NCBI GenBank assembly: GCA_032158295.1
Contig: CM063263.1
Coordinates: forward strand, 11,480,974 to 11,544,973
DNA length: 64,000 nt
DNA from: Pycnopodia helianthoides
Lineage: Eukaryota > Echinodermata > Asteroidea > Forcipulatida > Asteriidae
Direction of reading: 5' to 3'
The position numbers and the translations under genes are program-made. How positions within the stretch are numbered: position 1 is the stretch's first letter; every line of letters begins with the position of its first letter. Shown one piece after another: positions 38,101 to 45,826 of the stretch. A model generated the notes under the pieces. The model was not told the DNA's origin. It worked only from the letters and a program-made list of their open reading frames with translations, and searched no databases.

Positions 38101-41100
38101 GAAGGTAACTGACAATTTGGTTTTAATTTTGTTCCAGGGACTACATCAGAGCTCCTCCAACAGGTACAGGAAATTCAAGAATGAGTGGAATTTCGAAAAA
38201 TACCTGAATGCGATCAACAGGAACATTGACGAAGAGATCTTTGCTTACCCAGAGTGGGTTCAATTCTACTACAAGTGGACCGGCTTCAAGAATTACAACC
38301 TGGTCATCAGAGTAAGTGAAACTTGTTTTCAGTTGGTTAAAGGAAAGAGAAAGTGAAAACTTGTAAGTGAAACTTTGTAAAGTGAAACTTGTAAGTGAAA
38401 CTCTGAGTGAACTTGTTTTCAGTTGGTTAGGGAAAGAGAAAGTGAAACTTGTAAGTGAAACTTGTAAATGAAACTTGTAAGTGAAACTTGTAAGTGAAAC
38501 TCAAGTCATGTTCTGTATTTGTAAAGTAGATTTTGACTTCAAATCTGTCATCATCAACTAAATTTTGCTTACCTGTCGTCACAATCTCCCTAATCTAGAT
38601 GGTCGAGAGAGATGATGACTTTCTCCCTGTACTTGGTGGCTATGACTTCATGGTGGATTTTGTTGGAGAGGAGCCAACGTTCCCCGCGGAACGACCAGCT
38701 AGAGAACACAGCTACCTTGAGGTAAGGTCAAGGGTCACTTAAAAGAACCCAGAACGTGGGAGAATTGGGAGACTATCAAATTAAATGAAGAACTTGTCCT
38801 GCTGTTTATCTACTGCGGAGTAGATTGGTGAAAATCAGGAGATAAAGACTACCAAGTTCAAAAAAGACCTTGTCGATTCATTTATCTACTGTAGAGTAGA
38901 TTGGGGATTGGGAGACTGTCAAGTTCAAATAAGAACTTGTCCTGCTGTTTACTGCCGTTGAGTAGACAGGGAAAACCAGGAGACAAGACTACCAAGTTCA
39001 AATAAGAACTTGTCGATTCATTTATCTACTGTAGAGTAGATTGGGGATTGCTGTACAATTCAATCTAGATTGTCATGTGTTTTACTGCGTTGAGTAGACC
39101 CTGGGAAGGGAAACCAAGTCCGAACGACCATAGTAGAAAAGACTTGTCGTAAGTCATATCACTTAGAGTAGATTGGGGATTGGGAGACTGTCAATTCAAA
39201 TAAGAACTTGTCCTGCTGTTTTACTGCCCGGGTAGACATGGTGAAAATCAGGAGACAAAGACTACCAAGTTCAAAAAGACTTGTCGATTCATTTATCTAC
39301 TGTAGAGTAGATTGGGGATTGGGAGACTGTCAAGTTCAAATAAGAACTTGTCCTGCTGTTTACTGCCGTTGGTAGACAGGGAAAACCAGAAGACAAGACT
39401 ACCAAGTTCAAATAAGAACTTGTCGATTCATTTATCTACTGTAGAGTAGATTGGGGATTGGGAGACTGTCAAGTTCAAATAAGAACTTGTCCTGCTGTTT
39501 ACTGCCGTTGGGTAGACAGGGAAAACCAGGAGACAAGACTACCAAGTTCAAATAAGAACTTGTCGATTCATTTATCTACTGTAGAGTAGGTTGGGGATTG
39601 GGAGACTGTCAAGTTCAAATAAGAACTTGTCCTGCTGTTTACTGCCGTAGAGTAGAATTGGGAAAACCAGGAGACAAGACTACCAGTTCAAATGAGATTT
39701 TGTCCTGCTGTCCTTTGATCTATCGGAGGATTTTTTGAAAAATTCAAGCCCTGCTGTTTCTGCTTTGAGATTCGCCTGCACCTTAAGAAAACTTCTTCAT
39801 TATTTGGATTTCTGTAATAGATGGAGAATCGCATCGGCGTGCATCGAGAGACGGTTAGACGGGGGATGTTCTGGGATGATCTGTACATTGGGTTTAACAA
39901 TAGGATCTCAAGGGACCCAGACACATTCCATTATATGTAAGTCTGTCTTTGGCCATTTTTCCAAACCAGGGGTTTGACTTCGCCTGCAGCTTAGGCTCTG
40001 TCTGGTTGTTTGAAGCTCTGCACCAAAACTGCACATTTATCGACACTGACGCCACGAACTGGCACAGTGTCCAAAATCCTCTCTTTTTTTTTTTAGTTTT
40101 CAGTTTTTTTATATGTTTAAACAATGTGAATAGAGGCCTACAATGTTAATTTGCTTTGCTTTTTTTAACTACTATAATTAAGCATCGCAAGTTTTTGCAC
40201 CAAAAGTGACAATTTTCATTACCACGAACTGACAGCAGCTGTGCACGAGCTGGAAAACTTATCCGATTCGAACGTTCCTACTGTTCCAACTTTTGAGATG
40301 CTCCCTTAATGAAACAAAGGGTATTGGGAACCAGACTAAAATATGAAAATACACATTTCTATCCTTTGCAAACACTGACCATAATTTTGTACTGGGGTTT
40401 TGAGCATTGCGAGTCTTTTCTTTCGTTCGTCATCCACCACGGAAAGCTCCAAATCTGACTCAACTTGCTGTCTCACTTTAGGTTCTGGAACCACATGCAG
40501 ATCTTATTGCCAAGGACTGATCCAGACTGGGAAGGCTTCTTGACGGACATAAAGGCAAGGGAGCTCCTCAGAAGGCCATCTGGAACCCAAGTCAAACACC
40601 TCTTGCAGGTAAGCTGCTGGTTCAGAAAGGAAGCTGTGGTGTAACAACTTGAAGTTTCGATCAGTATGCTCTGATTGTCTTCAGGAGAAAGTTTGAAACT
40701 TTGCATGGTGTAGATACAATCTAGTAAGGTTTGTGGTAACACCATGTACATGAGTAAGATTTGAAACTTTGCATGGTGGAGATACATCTAGTAAGGTTGT
40801 GGTAACACCATGTACATGAGTAGGATTGAAACTTTGCATGGTGGAGATACAATCTAGTAAGTTTGTGGTAACACATGTACATGAGTAGATTTAAAACTTT
40901 GCATGGTGGAGATACAATCTAGTAAGGTTTGCTGTGGGTTGTGGCGATTTCGGAAAAAAACAGTTGTTTAATAACTTGATCAATATGGTCTGATCGTCTT
41001 GAGGAAAAGAGCTTACTCAATAATTATCATGAAAATGGTAGATACTGGCATCTAAGGTCAAATGCACAAGAGGTGAATAACTTTCTATTTAATATACCTT

Positions 41101-41307
41101 GCAGACAAACCAACAACTAATGGTGTCGCTACGGTCAATGGGATCCACACACTTAAAGTAGAAGCCCAGGATCGCCCTGTGGACGTCAAGGATTCAGGGA
41201 CCACACCCGACAATCCCTGGAACTATGAACGATTGCTCCGATCACTTGGGATCATAGTAGCAGTGGCTGGAATCGGACTAGCAGTCGTGAGATTGCAGGG
41301 GAAGTAG
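22921..41307 (+). CDS. cmah: CMP-N-acetylneuraminic acid hydroxylase, membrane-anchored type (whole gene)
   Basis: Predicted enzyme converts CMP-Neu5Ac to CMP-Neu5Gc, using electrons delivered through a Rieske 2Fe-2S centre (known for the family). Fourteen coding exons join to about 671 residues once two one-base frame corrections are made. The N-terminal Rieske domain has C62-x-H64 and C83-x2-H86. A beta-lactamase-fold metal motif H203-x-H205-x-D207-H208 follows, then conserved blocks DPWLTGPAFARGWW, FAGGASGFPMTFSGGK and YCPFAGYFVE. The last exon adds a hydrophobic helix (about 650-666) followed by a short basic end, a probable membrane anchor. The start at 22921 is preceded by an in-frame TAA (22903-22905) and has G at -3 and +4. 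Apparent one-base deletions lie in exons 10 and 13, so this could be assembly error or a decaying gene. Confidence 0.95.
23196..23312 (-). mobile_element. Family N repeat fragment in CMAH intron 1
   Basis: The tRNA-like part (ctgagctatctat against agctcag, gggatttgaacctg) and the tail complement match the copy at 62735, inverted relative to 7030. Confidence 0.65.
24155..24496 (-). mobile_element. TTAA-flanked MITE, family 2, copy 2
   Basis: Inverted copy of 10081-10414 in CMAH intron 1. The right flank is TTAA (24497-24500) and the left is a mutated TTCA (24151-24154). The flanking DNA matches an uninterrupted paralogue near 8605, which serves as an empty site. Confidence 0.9.
24606..24635 (+). 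other. cmah: Candidate 30-nt CMAH cassette microexon
   Basis: The acceptor ttgtattttccccacag and donor gtaagt are both strong. The 30 bases keep the frame between exons 1 and 2 and would add ten residues (CAQKTSPGNKS around the junction) between the two Rieske ligand pairs. Exons 1 and 2 also join directly in frame without it, so if used it would be a cassette. The DNA just downstream belongs to a dispersed repeat, so exonised repeat or chance remains possible. Confidence 0.4.
25043..25095 (+). mobile_element. Family N repeat, short fragment
   Basis: The segment atggcttctgactggcaccc to aataagggagac matches the body of the repeat at 7030. The tRNA-like part is absent. Confidence 0.6.
25487..25578 (+). 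CDS. cmah: CMAH exon 2: second Rieske ligand pair
   Basis: Residues 79-109. Carries RCTKHGWKLD with the second Rieske ligands C83 and H86, then VNPPDSF, a block strongly conserved in the family. The acceptor is ttttttgtgtag and the donor gtacgt. Confidence 0.95.
26551..26811. mobile_element. 261-bp MITE with CAATAGACC ends
   Basis: The left end CAATAGACCAATCCATTAAG and right end CTTAATGGATCGGTCTATTG are inverted repeats. The interior includes several CACGTG-like and CGCGCGC tracts. A related element lies at 43013-43199. Confidence 0.9.
27092..28067. repeat. 976-bp tandem duplication, first copy
   Basis: From caattcgtcaccaacgccac to the start of the next copy. Shared anchors such as tgggagaaaacggcg (27151 and 28127) and ggattacataaacatta (27961 and 28937) are both offset by exactly 976 bases. 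Nested inside is a subrepeat of about 115 bp (27630 and 27745, aataactttatttgttatgc). Confidence 0.92.
28068..28986. repeat. 976-bp tandem duplication, second copy
   Basis: Nearly identical to 27092-28010 by eye, with scattered single-base differences. It ends at caattcg, where the next inverted-repeat element begins. The last 57 bases of the first copy are missing. Confidence 0.92.
28986..29637. mobile_element. 652-bp inverted-repeat element
   Basis: The left end CAATTCGTTAGCAATTTCAC and right end (complement CAATTCGTCAGCAGTTTCAC) are inverted repeats of about 32 bp, extending into GTGCCAAAA. The same left-end sequence also begins both copies of the tandem duplication. Inside, ttcgtgaaaacgcaa recurs three times. 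Confidence 0.8.
29711..29925. mobile_element. 215-bp MITE with 21-bp perfect inverted ends
   Basis: The left end TGTTATACCTCTGTCTTGAA and its exact complement at the right end (29905-29925) define the element. It contains a CGCGCGCG tract. The open frames on both strands here are not genes. Confidence 0.9.
30300..30590 (+). mobile_element. tRNA-derived SINE, family 3
   Basis: The A-box-like GGTTGGCGTAGTGG and B-box-like CAGTTCAAATC are followed by a body with ttcagtccctgcctgatt and tggttttcctcccacacc, and an A-rich aataaat tail. The body also occurs inverted at 61955-62100. It ends just upstream of CMAH exon 3. Confidence 0.75.
30614..30723 (+). CDS. cmah: CMAH exon 3
   Basis: Residues 110-146. 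Contains VELKPPQPWET and ends GEVQ in phase 0. Corresponds to the linker between the Rieske domain and the metallo-lactamase-like domain. Acceptor gatgcag, donor gtcagt. Confidence 0.93.
30724..31922. other. CMAH intron 3
   Basis: No coding sequence. About 30940-31070 is a G/C-run segment (cttcacccctggaccccc) resembling the interior of hAT-like elements, but no ends could be found. Confidence 0.5.
31923..32113 (+). CDS. cmah: CMAH exon 4: metal-binding motif
   Basis: Residues 147-209. Begins ITYFTHAC, then DPWLTGPAFARGWW, and ends with ISHLHSDHL holding the HxHxDH motif of the metallo-beta-lactamase fold. The donor is gtaagt, and the next exon supplies the third base of an Asn codon. Confidence 0.95.
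32615..32910 (+). mobile_element. Family-3 MITE abutting CMAH exon 5
   Basis: From ttaaaggctggatacgct to gtttaccaatctatgac. Only about 25 bases separate it from exon 5, so part of the acceptor region may be MITE-derived. Confidence 0.65.
32937..33084 (+). CDS. cmah: CMAH exon 5
   Basis: Residues 210-259. Contains NPDIPIYVGDT and PVFVRLKQSGV, conserved in the family, and ends KWIE in phase 0. Acceptor cttccag, donor gtaaat. Confidence 0.95.
33182..33567 (-). mobile_element. TTAA-flanked MITE, family 1, copy 5
   Basis: Complete inverted copy in CMAH intron 5 with TTAA on both sides (33178-33181 and 33568-33571). Confidence 0.9.
33590..33715 (-). mobile_element. Degenerate SINE fragment (family L body)
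   Basis: It has tgggtggagagaagcaatta and gccttgctcaa in common with family L copies, preceded by ctggacaggatgccagtcc. The tRNA head is missing. Confidence 0.5.
34086..34167 (+). CDS. cmah: CMAH exon 6
   Basis: Residues 260-286. Contains RFMILMDGVHPDMDTC, nearly identical to the vertebrate block. Acceptor ttggatgtag, donor gtttgt. Confidence 0.94.
34425..34690 (+). mobile_element. Family-3 MITE fragment in CMAH intron 6
   Basis: Contains ttggtaattgtcaaagact, aaataacaaacctgtgaaaa and tgagaaaggctaaatgcct. Both ends are decayed. Confidence 0.6.
34791..34928 (+). CDS. cmah: CMAH exon 7
   Basis: Residues 287-332. Contains DTVDCTNPNGG and SDFAGGASGFPMTFSGGK, the most conserved stretch of the family. 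Acceptor cttatcag, donor gtatga. Confidence 0.95.
34984..35134. mobile_element. 151-bp MITE with GGGCTTTTTCCAAACC ends
   Basis: The left end GGGCTTTTTCCAAACCTCGG and right end CCGAGGTTTGGAAAAGGCCC are inverted repeats. It lies in CMAH intron 7. Confidence 0.85.
35180..35430. repeat. Dispersed repeat, also at 56010-56160
   Basis: Segments aagttcacagtgcctggggt and ttgcc-ttgtttgaaattgg occur in the opposite orientation near 56040-56110 in a PAN2 intron. Confidence 0.6.
35775..35910 (+). CDS. cmah: CMAH exon 8
   Basis: Residues 333-377. Begins NWKAEFVKRERRKLL and ends YCPFAGYFVEAHPSD, both conserved. Acceptor tcggcag, donor gtaagt. Confidence 0.95.
35930..36290. repeat. ATCAATCAATT-type low-complexity repeat
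   Basis: Degenerate four-base periodic sequence (atca, atcg, attg) filling most of this part of CMAH intron 8. Confidence 0.8.
36480..36715 (+). mobile_element. Family N repeat in CMAH intron 8
   Basis: The body segment ggcttctgaatagcacccc and the tRNA-like tagctcagttggtggagc are present. The part after the A box is diverged, and a complementary tRNA-like piece (gacttgaacctgtgacctcc) lies at the left. Confidence 0.65.
36859..36996 (+). CDS. cmah: CMAH exon 9
   Basis: Residues 378-423. Begins YIRSTNTKNDP and contains TWSPSPGAVLDL. Ends in phase 2 with AG before the donor gtgagc. Confidence 0.94.
37025..37402 (+). mobile_element. Family-3 MITE in CMAH intron 9
   Basis: From aaaggcagggtatatttt to agtacaccctgtcttctttaa. 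Internal family motifs cacttggtgtatcccaac and gaattgtgtgctttcagatg are present. Confidence 0.7.
37425..37533 (-). mobile_element. Family L SINE fragment
   Basis: The segment cacgctctgctgatcagaaa to gcttggccacgat is the tRNA-like head of the SINE, inverted. Confidence 0.6.
37705..38005 (-). mobile_element. tRNA-Leu-derived SINE (family L), tail A, in CMAH intron 9
   Basis: Nearly complete inverted copy: tail with cttatatagcgctttcc, body tgggtgaagagaagcaatta, head ending actcggccatgacaccc. Confidence 0.85.
38138..38311 (+). CDS. cmah: CMAH exon 10, with an apparent one-base deletion
   Basis: Spliced from exon 9, the first codons read DYIRAPPTGTG and then run into TGA (38201-38203). One base later the frame reads KFKNEWNFEKYLN and YYKWTGFKNYNLVIR, matching the family. 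The shift falls at the AAA run 38171-38173. One extra A would restore the frame and give the same spacing as the vertebrate PPEGT to DSW region. Alternative acceptors (cag before 38164 or 38170) would also keep the frame but remove the conserved PP-GT block. Confidence 0.85.
38312..38515. repeat. Tandem copies of the exon 10 donor motif
   Basis: The real donor reads gtaagtgaaacttg, and about eight near-copies of gtaagtgaaact follow within 200 bases, interleaved with cagttggttaaggaaagag. Confidence 0.85.
38599..38721 (+). CDS. cmah: CMAH exon 11
   Basis: Residues 483-523. Contains GGYDFMVDFVGEEP and FPAERPAREHSYLE. Both ends are phase 0. Acceptor taatctag, donor gtaagg. Confidence 0.95.
38768..39700. 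repeat. Minisatellite of about 139-bp units in CMAH intron 11
   Basis: The anchor ttggggattgggagactgtc recurs at about 39312, 39451 and 39591, 139-140 bases apart, with diverged units to the left. Each unit holds two half-units around aagttcaaataagaacttgt. The half-unit resembles the dispersed repeat at 14670 and 49110. Confidence 0.9.
39821..39936 (+). CDS. cmah: CMAH exon 12
   Basis: Residues 524-561. Contains FWDDLYIGFNNRISRDPD, conserved in the family. Acceptor ctgtaatag, donor gtaagt. Confidence 0.94.
40482..40608 (+). CDS. cmah: CMAH exon 13, with a probable second frame break
   Basis: Begins FWNHMQILLP and continues DPDWEGFLTDIK in the expected frame. In that frame the exon does not match the phase of exon 14. 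A one-base correction at the AAA run 40551-40553 gives a lysine/proline-rich linker ending with one base left over, which fits exon 14 exactly. Without correction, translation would stop at TAG 41159-41161 in exon 14, without the membrane anchor. Confidence 0.85.
40640..40935. repeat. Tandem repeat, about 70-80 bp units, CMAH intron 13
   Basis: About four units holding gaaactttgcatggtgga and ggtaacaccatgtacatgag. Confidence 0.85.
41105..41307 (+). CDS. cmah: CMAH exon 14: C-terminal membrane anchor and stop
   Basis: In the frame open to TAG at 41305-41307 it encodes a polar linker, then SLGIIVAVAGIGLAVV, a 16-residue uninterrupted hydrophobic run, then RLQGK. Vertebrate CMAH is soluble and lacks this. 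A membrane-bound form is known from starfish, which supports the frame choice. Acceptor ataccttgcag. Confidence 0.8.
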
Positions 41308-41424
41308 TTGGATCTACACAGGTATGTTCCCATTCATCCAATTTGAACCCTACCCCCCCCCCCCCGATTTTCTTTCTCAAGAAACGCTTACATAACCTTC
41401 AACTCTTTTATAATAATAATAGTA

Positions 41425-41756
41425 ACAATTGATTCTCATACAGCCCACATATCCTAGTAGCTGGATCAAGGAGCTTTTGCAACATTATTACCCCTGTTCA
41501 TCAGGCATACTTTTAGACTATCCTCTAACTTTCTCAACTCCCTGGGGAGCGTACAACCCCAAGCTGCTTAATTTAGCGCCAAGGGGTTAATCCAACCCAA
41601 AACTGTCTCGGCCCTCTCAGGTTCCCATTTATACACCTGGGTTAAGAGAAGCAACAATGGTTAAGTGCCTCAACGGTTTCGAAACCACGCTCCGATGATT
41701 CAACCATTAGAACTTGAGTCCGATGCAGTAGACCGCTCGTTCTCGGCCACTGCACA
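41425..41756 (-). mobile_element. tRNA-Leu-derived SINE (family L), tail A
   Basis: Inverted copy with ataataataatagt tail, a body including ctccctggggagcgtac, and a head ending gttctcggccactgcacacc. It faces the next SINE head to head. Confidence 0.8.
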
Positions 41757-41814
41757 CCAACTATGTTAACTTCACTTCAAAATGTTTGGACTTGTATGAT
41801 TGGTATGCGACATT

Positions 41815-42110
41815 GGCGTGTCGTGGCCGAGCGGATAAGAACACCGGACTCACGATCGTGTTTCTGATCAGCAGAGTGTGGGTTCAAGTCCCGGTCGTGA
41901 CACTTGTGTCCTTAAGCAAGACACTTAACCATTATTGCTGCGTCCTTCGGATGGGACGTAAAGCCGTAGGTCCCGTTTGTTGTGTAATGCTCGTAAAAGA
42001 ACCCAGTGCACTTATTGTAAAGAGAAGGGGTTCGCCCCGTGTTCCTGGTTTGATTGGCAGCATCTTTATAAAGATGATGTCGCAAGGGGGTTTCCCCATA
42101 CTGATCAATC
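41815..42110 (+). mobile_element. tRNA-Leu-derived SINE (family L), tail B
   Basis: The head gtgtcgtggccgagcggata and gggttcaagtcccggtcgtg is followed by a different body: tccttcggatgggacgtaaa, then aagaacccagtgcacttatt and agaaggggttcgccccgtg. This defines a second subfamily that shares only the head and about 40 bases after it with tail A. Confidence 0.85.
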
Positions 42111-42317
42111 CACCAGCAGACAGCATTAACTTTATCTATTTTCATTCTACTTTTGTTTACAGGTCCTGCAGTTTTCGGATTGCCTCTGAATGAAATACAC
42201 TATACACTGTACATTTTTTCGGGCACAGCATGTTATCTTGGAATACTCGTAATGTTATCGCAATATTTTGTAATATTCGGTTAACAATTTTTTTTAACTG
42301 AACAGACTTTAACCAGG

Positions 42318-43012
42318 TGTTACGACCCCATTTCTTACATACTTCCCTCCCCACATGTTCCTTTTCTGTTCTGAAATGTTATTCAATGGCTACGCGCGGA
42401 TATAGATACCCTTTAAAAGGCTTGACCACCTTTTGTGTGGTCCTCAGTCAGTGCCCACGTTGTGCCACCCGTATGGTGCAGCGCTGGGCCTTGCATCTCC
42501 TCCGTCTTCGACGACTGCTCCTCTCACTTTCCACCCATGGATTCGTGGCCAAGAGTGGCGGTGCTGCTGTTGTACCGTACCCTGGACTGTTCTGGCTCCT
42601 GAACTGAACTACCGGGTCAACGTCTACCCACCTACCTGTGACTGTGGGCTGATCTGGTGTTGGAGATGCTGGGCCGAACATGTGCACTGTATTTATAAAT
42701 CTTGTTAGGGCAGGGGTGTTTACGTTCAGCGTAATAAGGTAAATGTTATACGCGGCCGAACCTTATTTGCGTTAAGTTATCTTTGTGGGCTTACCATTCA
42801 TTTTTAACTTGTGTGTATTAACTTATTAGCTTATGAGGCTTTATCGTTATTAGTGTTGCTTAAACTCATTGTTCTCCTTGTTGGTTTATGTATTTAATAT
42901 CATTCCGAATGAATATCATTGATTGCTTTTTGTTGTTTTTTTACACTTACAAGGGCTTTGTTCTTGTCCCGTTTACACAAATTTCGCTGTCGTGCTTTTC
43001 AGCCACGTAACA
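42318..43012 (+). other. Possible left LTR region of a Ty3/Gypsy remnant
   Basis: TGTTACGACCCC at 42318 resembles the start of some Gypsy-type LTRs, and gag-like coding sequence follows a kilobase later. I could not find the LTR end or a matching second LTR, so this is weak. Confidence 0.25.
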
Positions 43013-43199
43013 GAATACATCGATCCAGTAGGCCACGCCCACCATAGCATCGACCAAACGTGTCGCGTGTCCCCCCCCCCCCCGTCCGCCGTGCAAGTTG
43101 TTTTTGTCGGACAAAATGGCGGTATAGTGTCGGACCTTAAATCCCGCATTGTGATTGGTCAATTTGTCATGGGGCGTGGCCTACTGGATCGGTGTATTG
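43013..43199. mobile_element. 187-bp MITE related to the one at 26551
   Basis: The left end ATCGATCCAGTAGGCCACGC and right end GCGTGGCCTACTGGATCGGT are inverted repeats. A 14-base C run lies near the left, and the internal gtgattggtcaa is shared with the element at 26551. Confidence 0.9.
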
Positions 43200-43379
43200 T
43201 CCGGGAAATGAATGAGAGAACAAACAAAAGAAGCTTGAAAGATCAATCAATGAACTACATGTAGTATTGTTTCACTTTCCTCCAGTTTGTTTTTTCTGGC
43301 ATTTCAACTTACCGTAAACCTATCGTAAATTTGATATCAATTAGTTTACAACTAGCTGTGAGGATTCTTCTGCGGAGAC

Positions 43380-44680
43380 TAGGCTCAATACTTTGAAACG
43401 TACTGTATTATTTGACTTGGCTGAACATTATAATATTTCTGTGATTGCTAGCATGACAAAATGCAGACTTAAAGGCTGTTTTGATAGAATTCTTTGTAGA
43501 TGAAGGTATGCTAGAAACCCAAGTTATTGGAACTAGTCAATATTCGGAGGAGGCCGTCGTTAAACTAAAAGAACTCGAGCTGCAAATTCAATTTGAACAA
43601 AAGAAAAAAGGGCAGAGGTTGAGTTGGGATGAGCTAAAGTTGAAACAACCGATTTTACAAACACATTCCACAGCCTTTGATCCCAGTAAACATAAATTAG
43701 ACTCGCCCGAGTACCCAGTTGTTATACTTAATAGAGAAATAGAGGCGCCACAGTCCTTGCCCCTTGAGGGCGTAGCTCAATTCGATGAAACATCTTATAC
43801 AGGGACTAATGTGCTAGTAACTGGTGTTGGTAATGAGTGTATTCAGGTGTTCGTCCCCCCTTCCATATTATTAACATGAAGTCGGATTTGGTCATAGGGC
43901 CTGTAGCAATAGGGGGGTAACCCCAAGTTTACCAAAGAGTTTTGAAGGTATAACCTTACTTGTTGTGAGTTATCTAGTTGTGAGTTATCAGATCATACAG
44001 ATGATATTGATTTGAGTAACACTTTTTATGACAGAATCTTTGATGCCATTAGAGGAGACTTCCCCAGCTGTTCAGCTGAGCGATTCTAACGATCCTTTTA
44101 TAAGCAGAGAGAAGTTGATTGCTGAACTAGGGGAGGGCCCTGCCTTGATTAGCATAAGTAATACGGCCCTAAGTGAAGCCGAGGCTTCAAAGGTGCCCTG
44201 TTGCAAATATTTATTTGATTTTGTATATAAGACAATTTCTTGGTAAATTTGAGGGCGCTTTTTTCATTTCTGGAAGTTTCAAATTACAATGTGTGGTTTT
44301 GAGTATAGCATGTCCTATCTTGGCCTCTTTTTACACTTTCATTGTTTTTTTTGTTTTTTTTATGGCAAAACGGCTAATCTCTGTCTTGAGTCATGTACAT
44401 TTAAGCTTTTCGAGTTAGGCTGTTTTGCCATGAAAGGCCCGCAGTGGCCCTGGTGAAATAAAGGTGGCTAGATCATGATCAATCTCCTGATAGTGTTTTG
44501 AGCTATGTTGTAAAACTTAAAGAGCGTCTACAGAGTGCTTAATGTGCACTTGCACAGGAACACCTCCAAAAGGCTCGGGGAGACATGAACATTTGGTATG
44601 ACCCTAAAGCCCGGAGTTGTACTTTCAACCCAGGCCAGGTGACCAAGTACTTAAGTTTTGCGTTTTTGATCTCATTTTTT
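43380..44680 (+). pseudogene. Ty3/Gypsy retrotransposon remnants (gag- and pol-like pieces)
   Basis: Three separate coding pieces are recognisable. About 43395-43879 resembles the N-terminal part of a Gypsy gag (FDLAEHYNISV, then LETQVIGTSQ) with a frameshift near 43470 and a stop at 43877-43879. About 44028-44215 resembles the pol region between RNase H and integrase (ISREKLIAEL and a cysteine-proline end). About 44480-44680 resembles the integrase C-terminus (VLSYVVKLKERLQSA and WYDPKARS) with stops. The reverse transcriptase itself is missing, so large internal deletions have occurred. This is an old dead copy. Assignment is by motif memory. Confidence 0.65.
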
Positions 44681-45598
44681 AAAACTTTGTAACAGACTAC
44701 ACCATGGCTGTATATTCAATACTACTCAGGTACTTGCTTTTAGGCAAAGCCAAACAGAAAAGGCTTTTGTATTTATTTCTGATTTGCGTATAATGTTGGA
44801 TTGTATTAGTTTATAACATCAGTTTCTCAGTGACAGACCTAAGATTAGATTTTTCTGTTAAATCGTTCGTAGTTGCTCAGTGGATTAATGTTTAACACAA
44901 AATTTAAGCGCTTCAAATATTTATTTTACCTTGTAGCTCTTTTTAGACAAATTTATATAAAAAAGTTGTCAAATATTTCTTATAATCCAGAAAAGAGGCT
45001 CAAACTATATTGAGGTTGACAATGGGCACTGTCGTGAACTCTCACCCAGTTACTATACAGGTGCAAACAAGCTTTAAAGGGTGCCGCCATTATTATCGCG
45101 CGTGTGCGTGCAGTAACTGGGTGAGAGTTCAGAATGTAATGTCGGGTCACAGACTCGCTGCGATCATGATGACAGTGTGCCCTTTATACGATTACTTGTA
45201 GATTGATGTTTAGTAATTTCTAGTGAAACTCCATAAGTTTTTAACGGATACTACAGAGTGGTTCACTCGCAATGGCTTTACAACACATTCTACATTTGAG
45301 GATGGTTTTAAAGTTACTGTGTGAGTGTATTTAGACTAACCTTTCCCTTTGGGATAGTAGAGATGTTGATGGCTGTTGAGTCTTGTTTACCTGCTTGGGT
45401 ATTGGCTCGCTTCCCTTTAAAAAGGCCGCCTCCTTTTTGTAAATTTATTTATTATAAAAACAAATAAAGGATCAATTTTTTTCGATCTCTGACGAAAAAA
45501 ATCAATTCTAAAATACATAAGATCGTATTTTTTTAATTTCTTTTTTCAAAAAGGCAGGTCGCTAAACATGTTTTTTTTTTTATTATTTATTTTATTTA
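44681..45598. repeat. Intergenic DNA with a small inverted-repeat element
   Basis: No gene. At about 45025-45183, gggcactgtcgt and acagtgtgccc form outer inverted ends, and ctcacccagttact/agtaactgggtgag form inner ones. A diverged relative lies at about 52840-52960. The segment 45425-45560 repeats part of 15165-15380. Confidence 0.55.
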
Positions 45599-45826
45599 AC
45601 CCATACTCTTCCATGATAAGTGTTCCGAGTTCTTTTACATGCACTATCAATCCTAGTTCATGGGACCTACGACTTTAACGTCCCATCAGAAGGACAAATC
45701 AATTAAATGTGAAGTTTCTTGCTCAAGGAGACAAGTGCCACGAGCAGGACTCGAACCACCCTCTGCTGATCAGAAAACACCAGAGCTCGAGTCCAGTGCT
45801 CTTTAACCGCTCGGCCACGACACGCC
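45599..45826 (-). mobile_element. tRNA-Leu-derived SINE (family L), tail B
   Basis: Inverted copy: body ttcttttacatgcactatca and aacgtcccatcagaaggac, head tcgaaccaccctctgctgat and ccgctcggccacgacacg. Confidence 0.85.

Larger units (their letters stand above)
41323..42161 (+). other. Possible intron in the CMAH 3' UTR
   Basis: A donor-like cacag-gtatgt 13 bases after the stop and an acceptor-like cttttgtttacag just before 42162 could remove this interval. It holds two SINEs of opposite orientation. No polyadenylation signal was identified with confidence. Confidence 0.35.

Noticed and set aside
42317..42708. Overlapping open frames rich in Arg, Pro and Cys
   Set aside because: Frames on both strands overlap with similar length and no recognisable domain. 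The area is more plausibly retrotransposon non-coding sequence.
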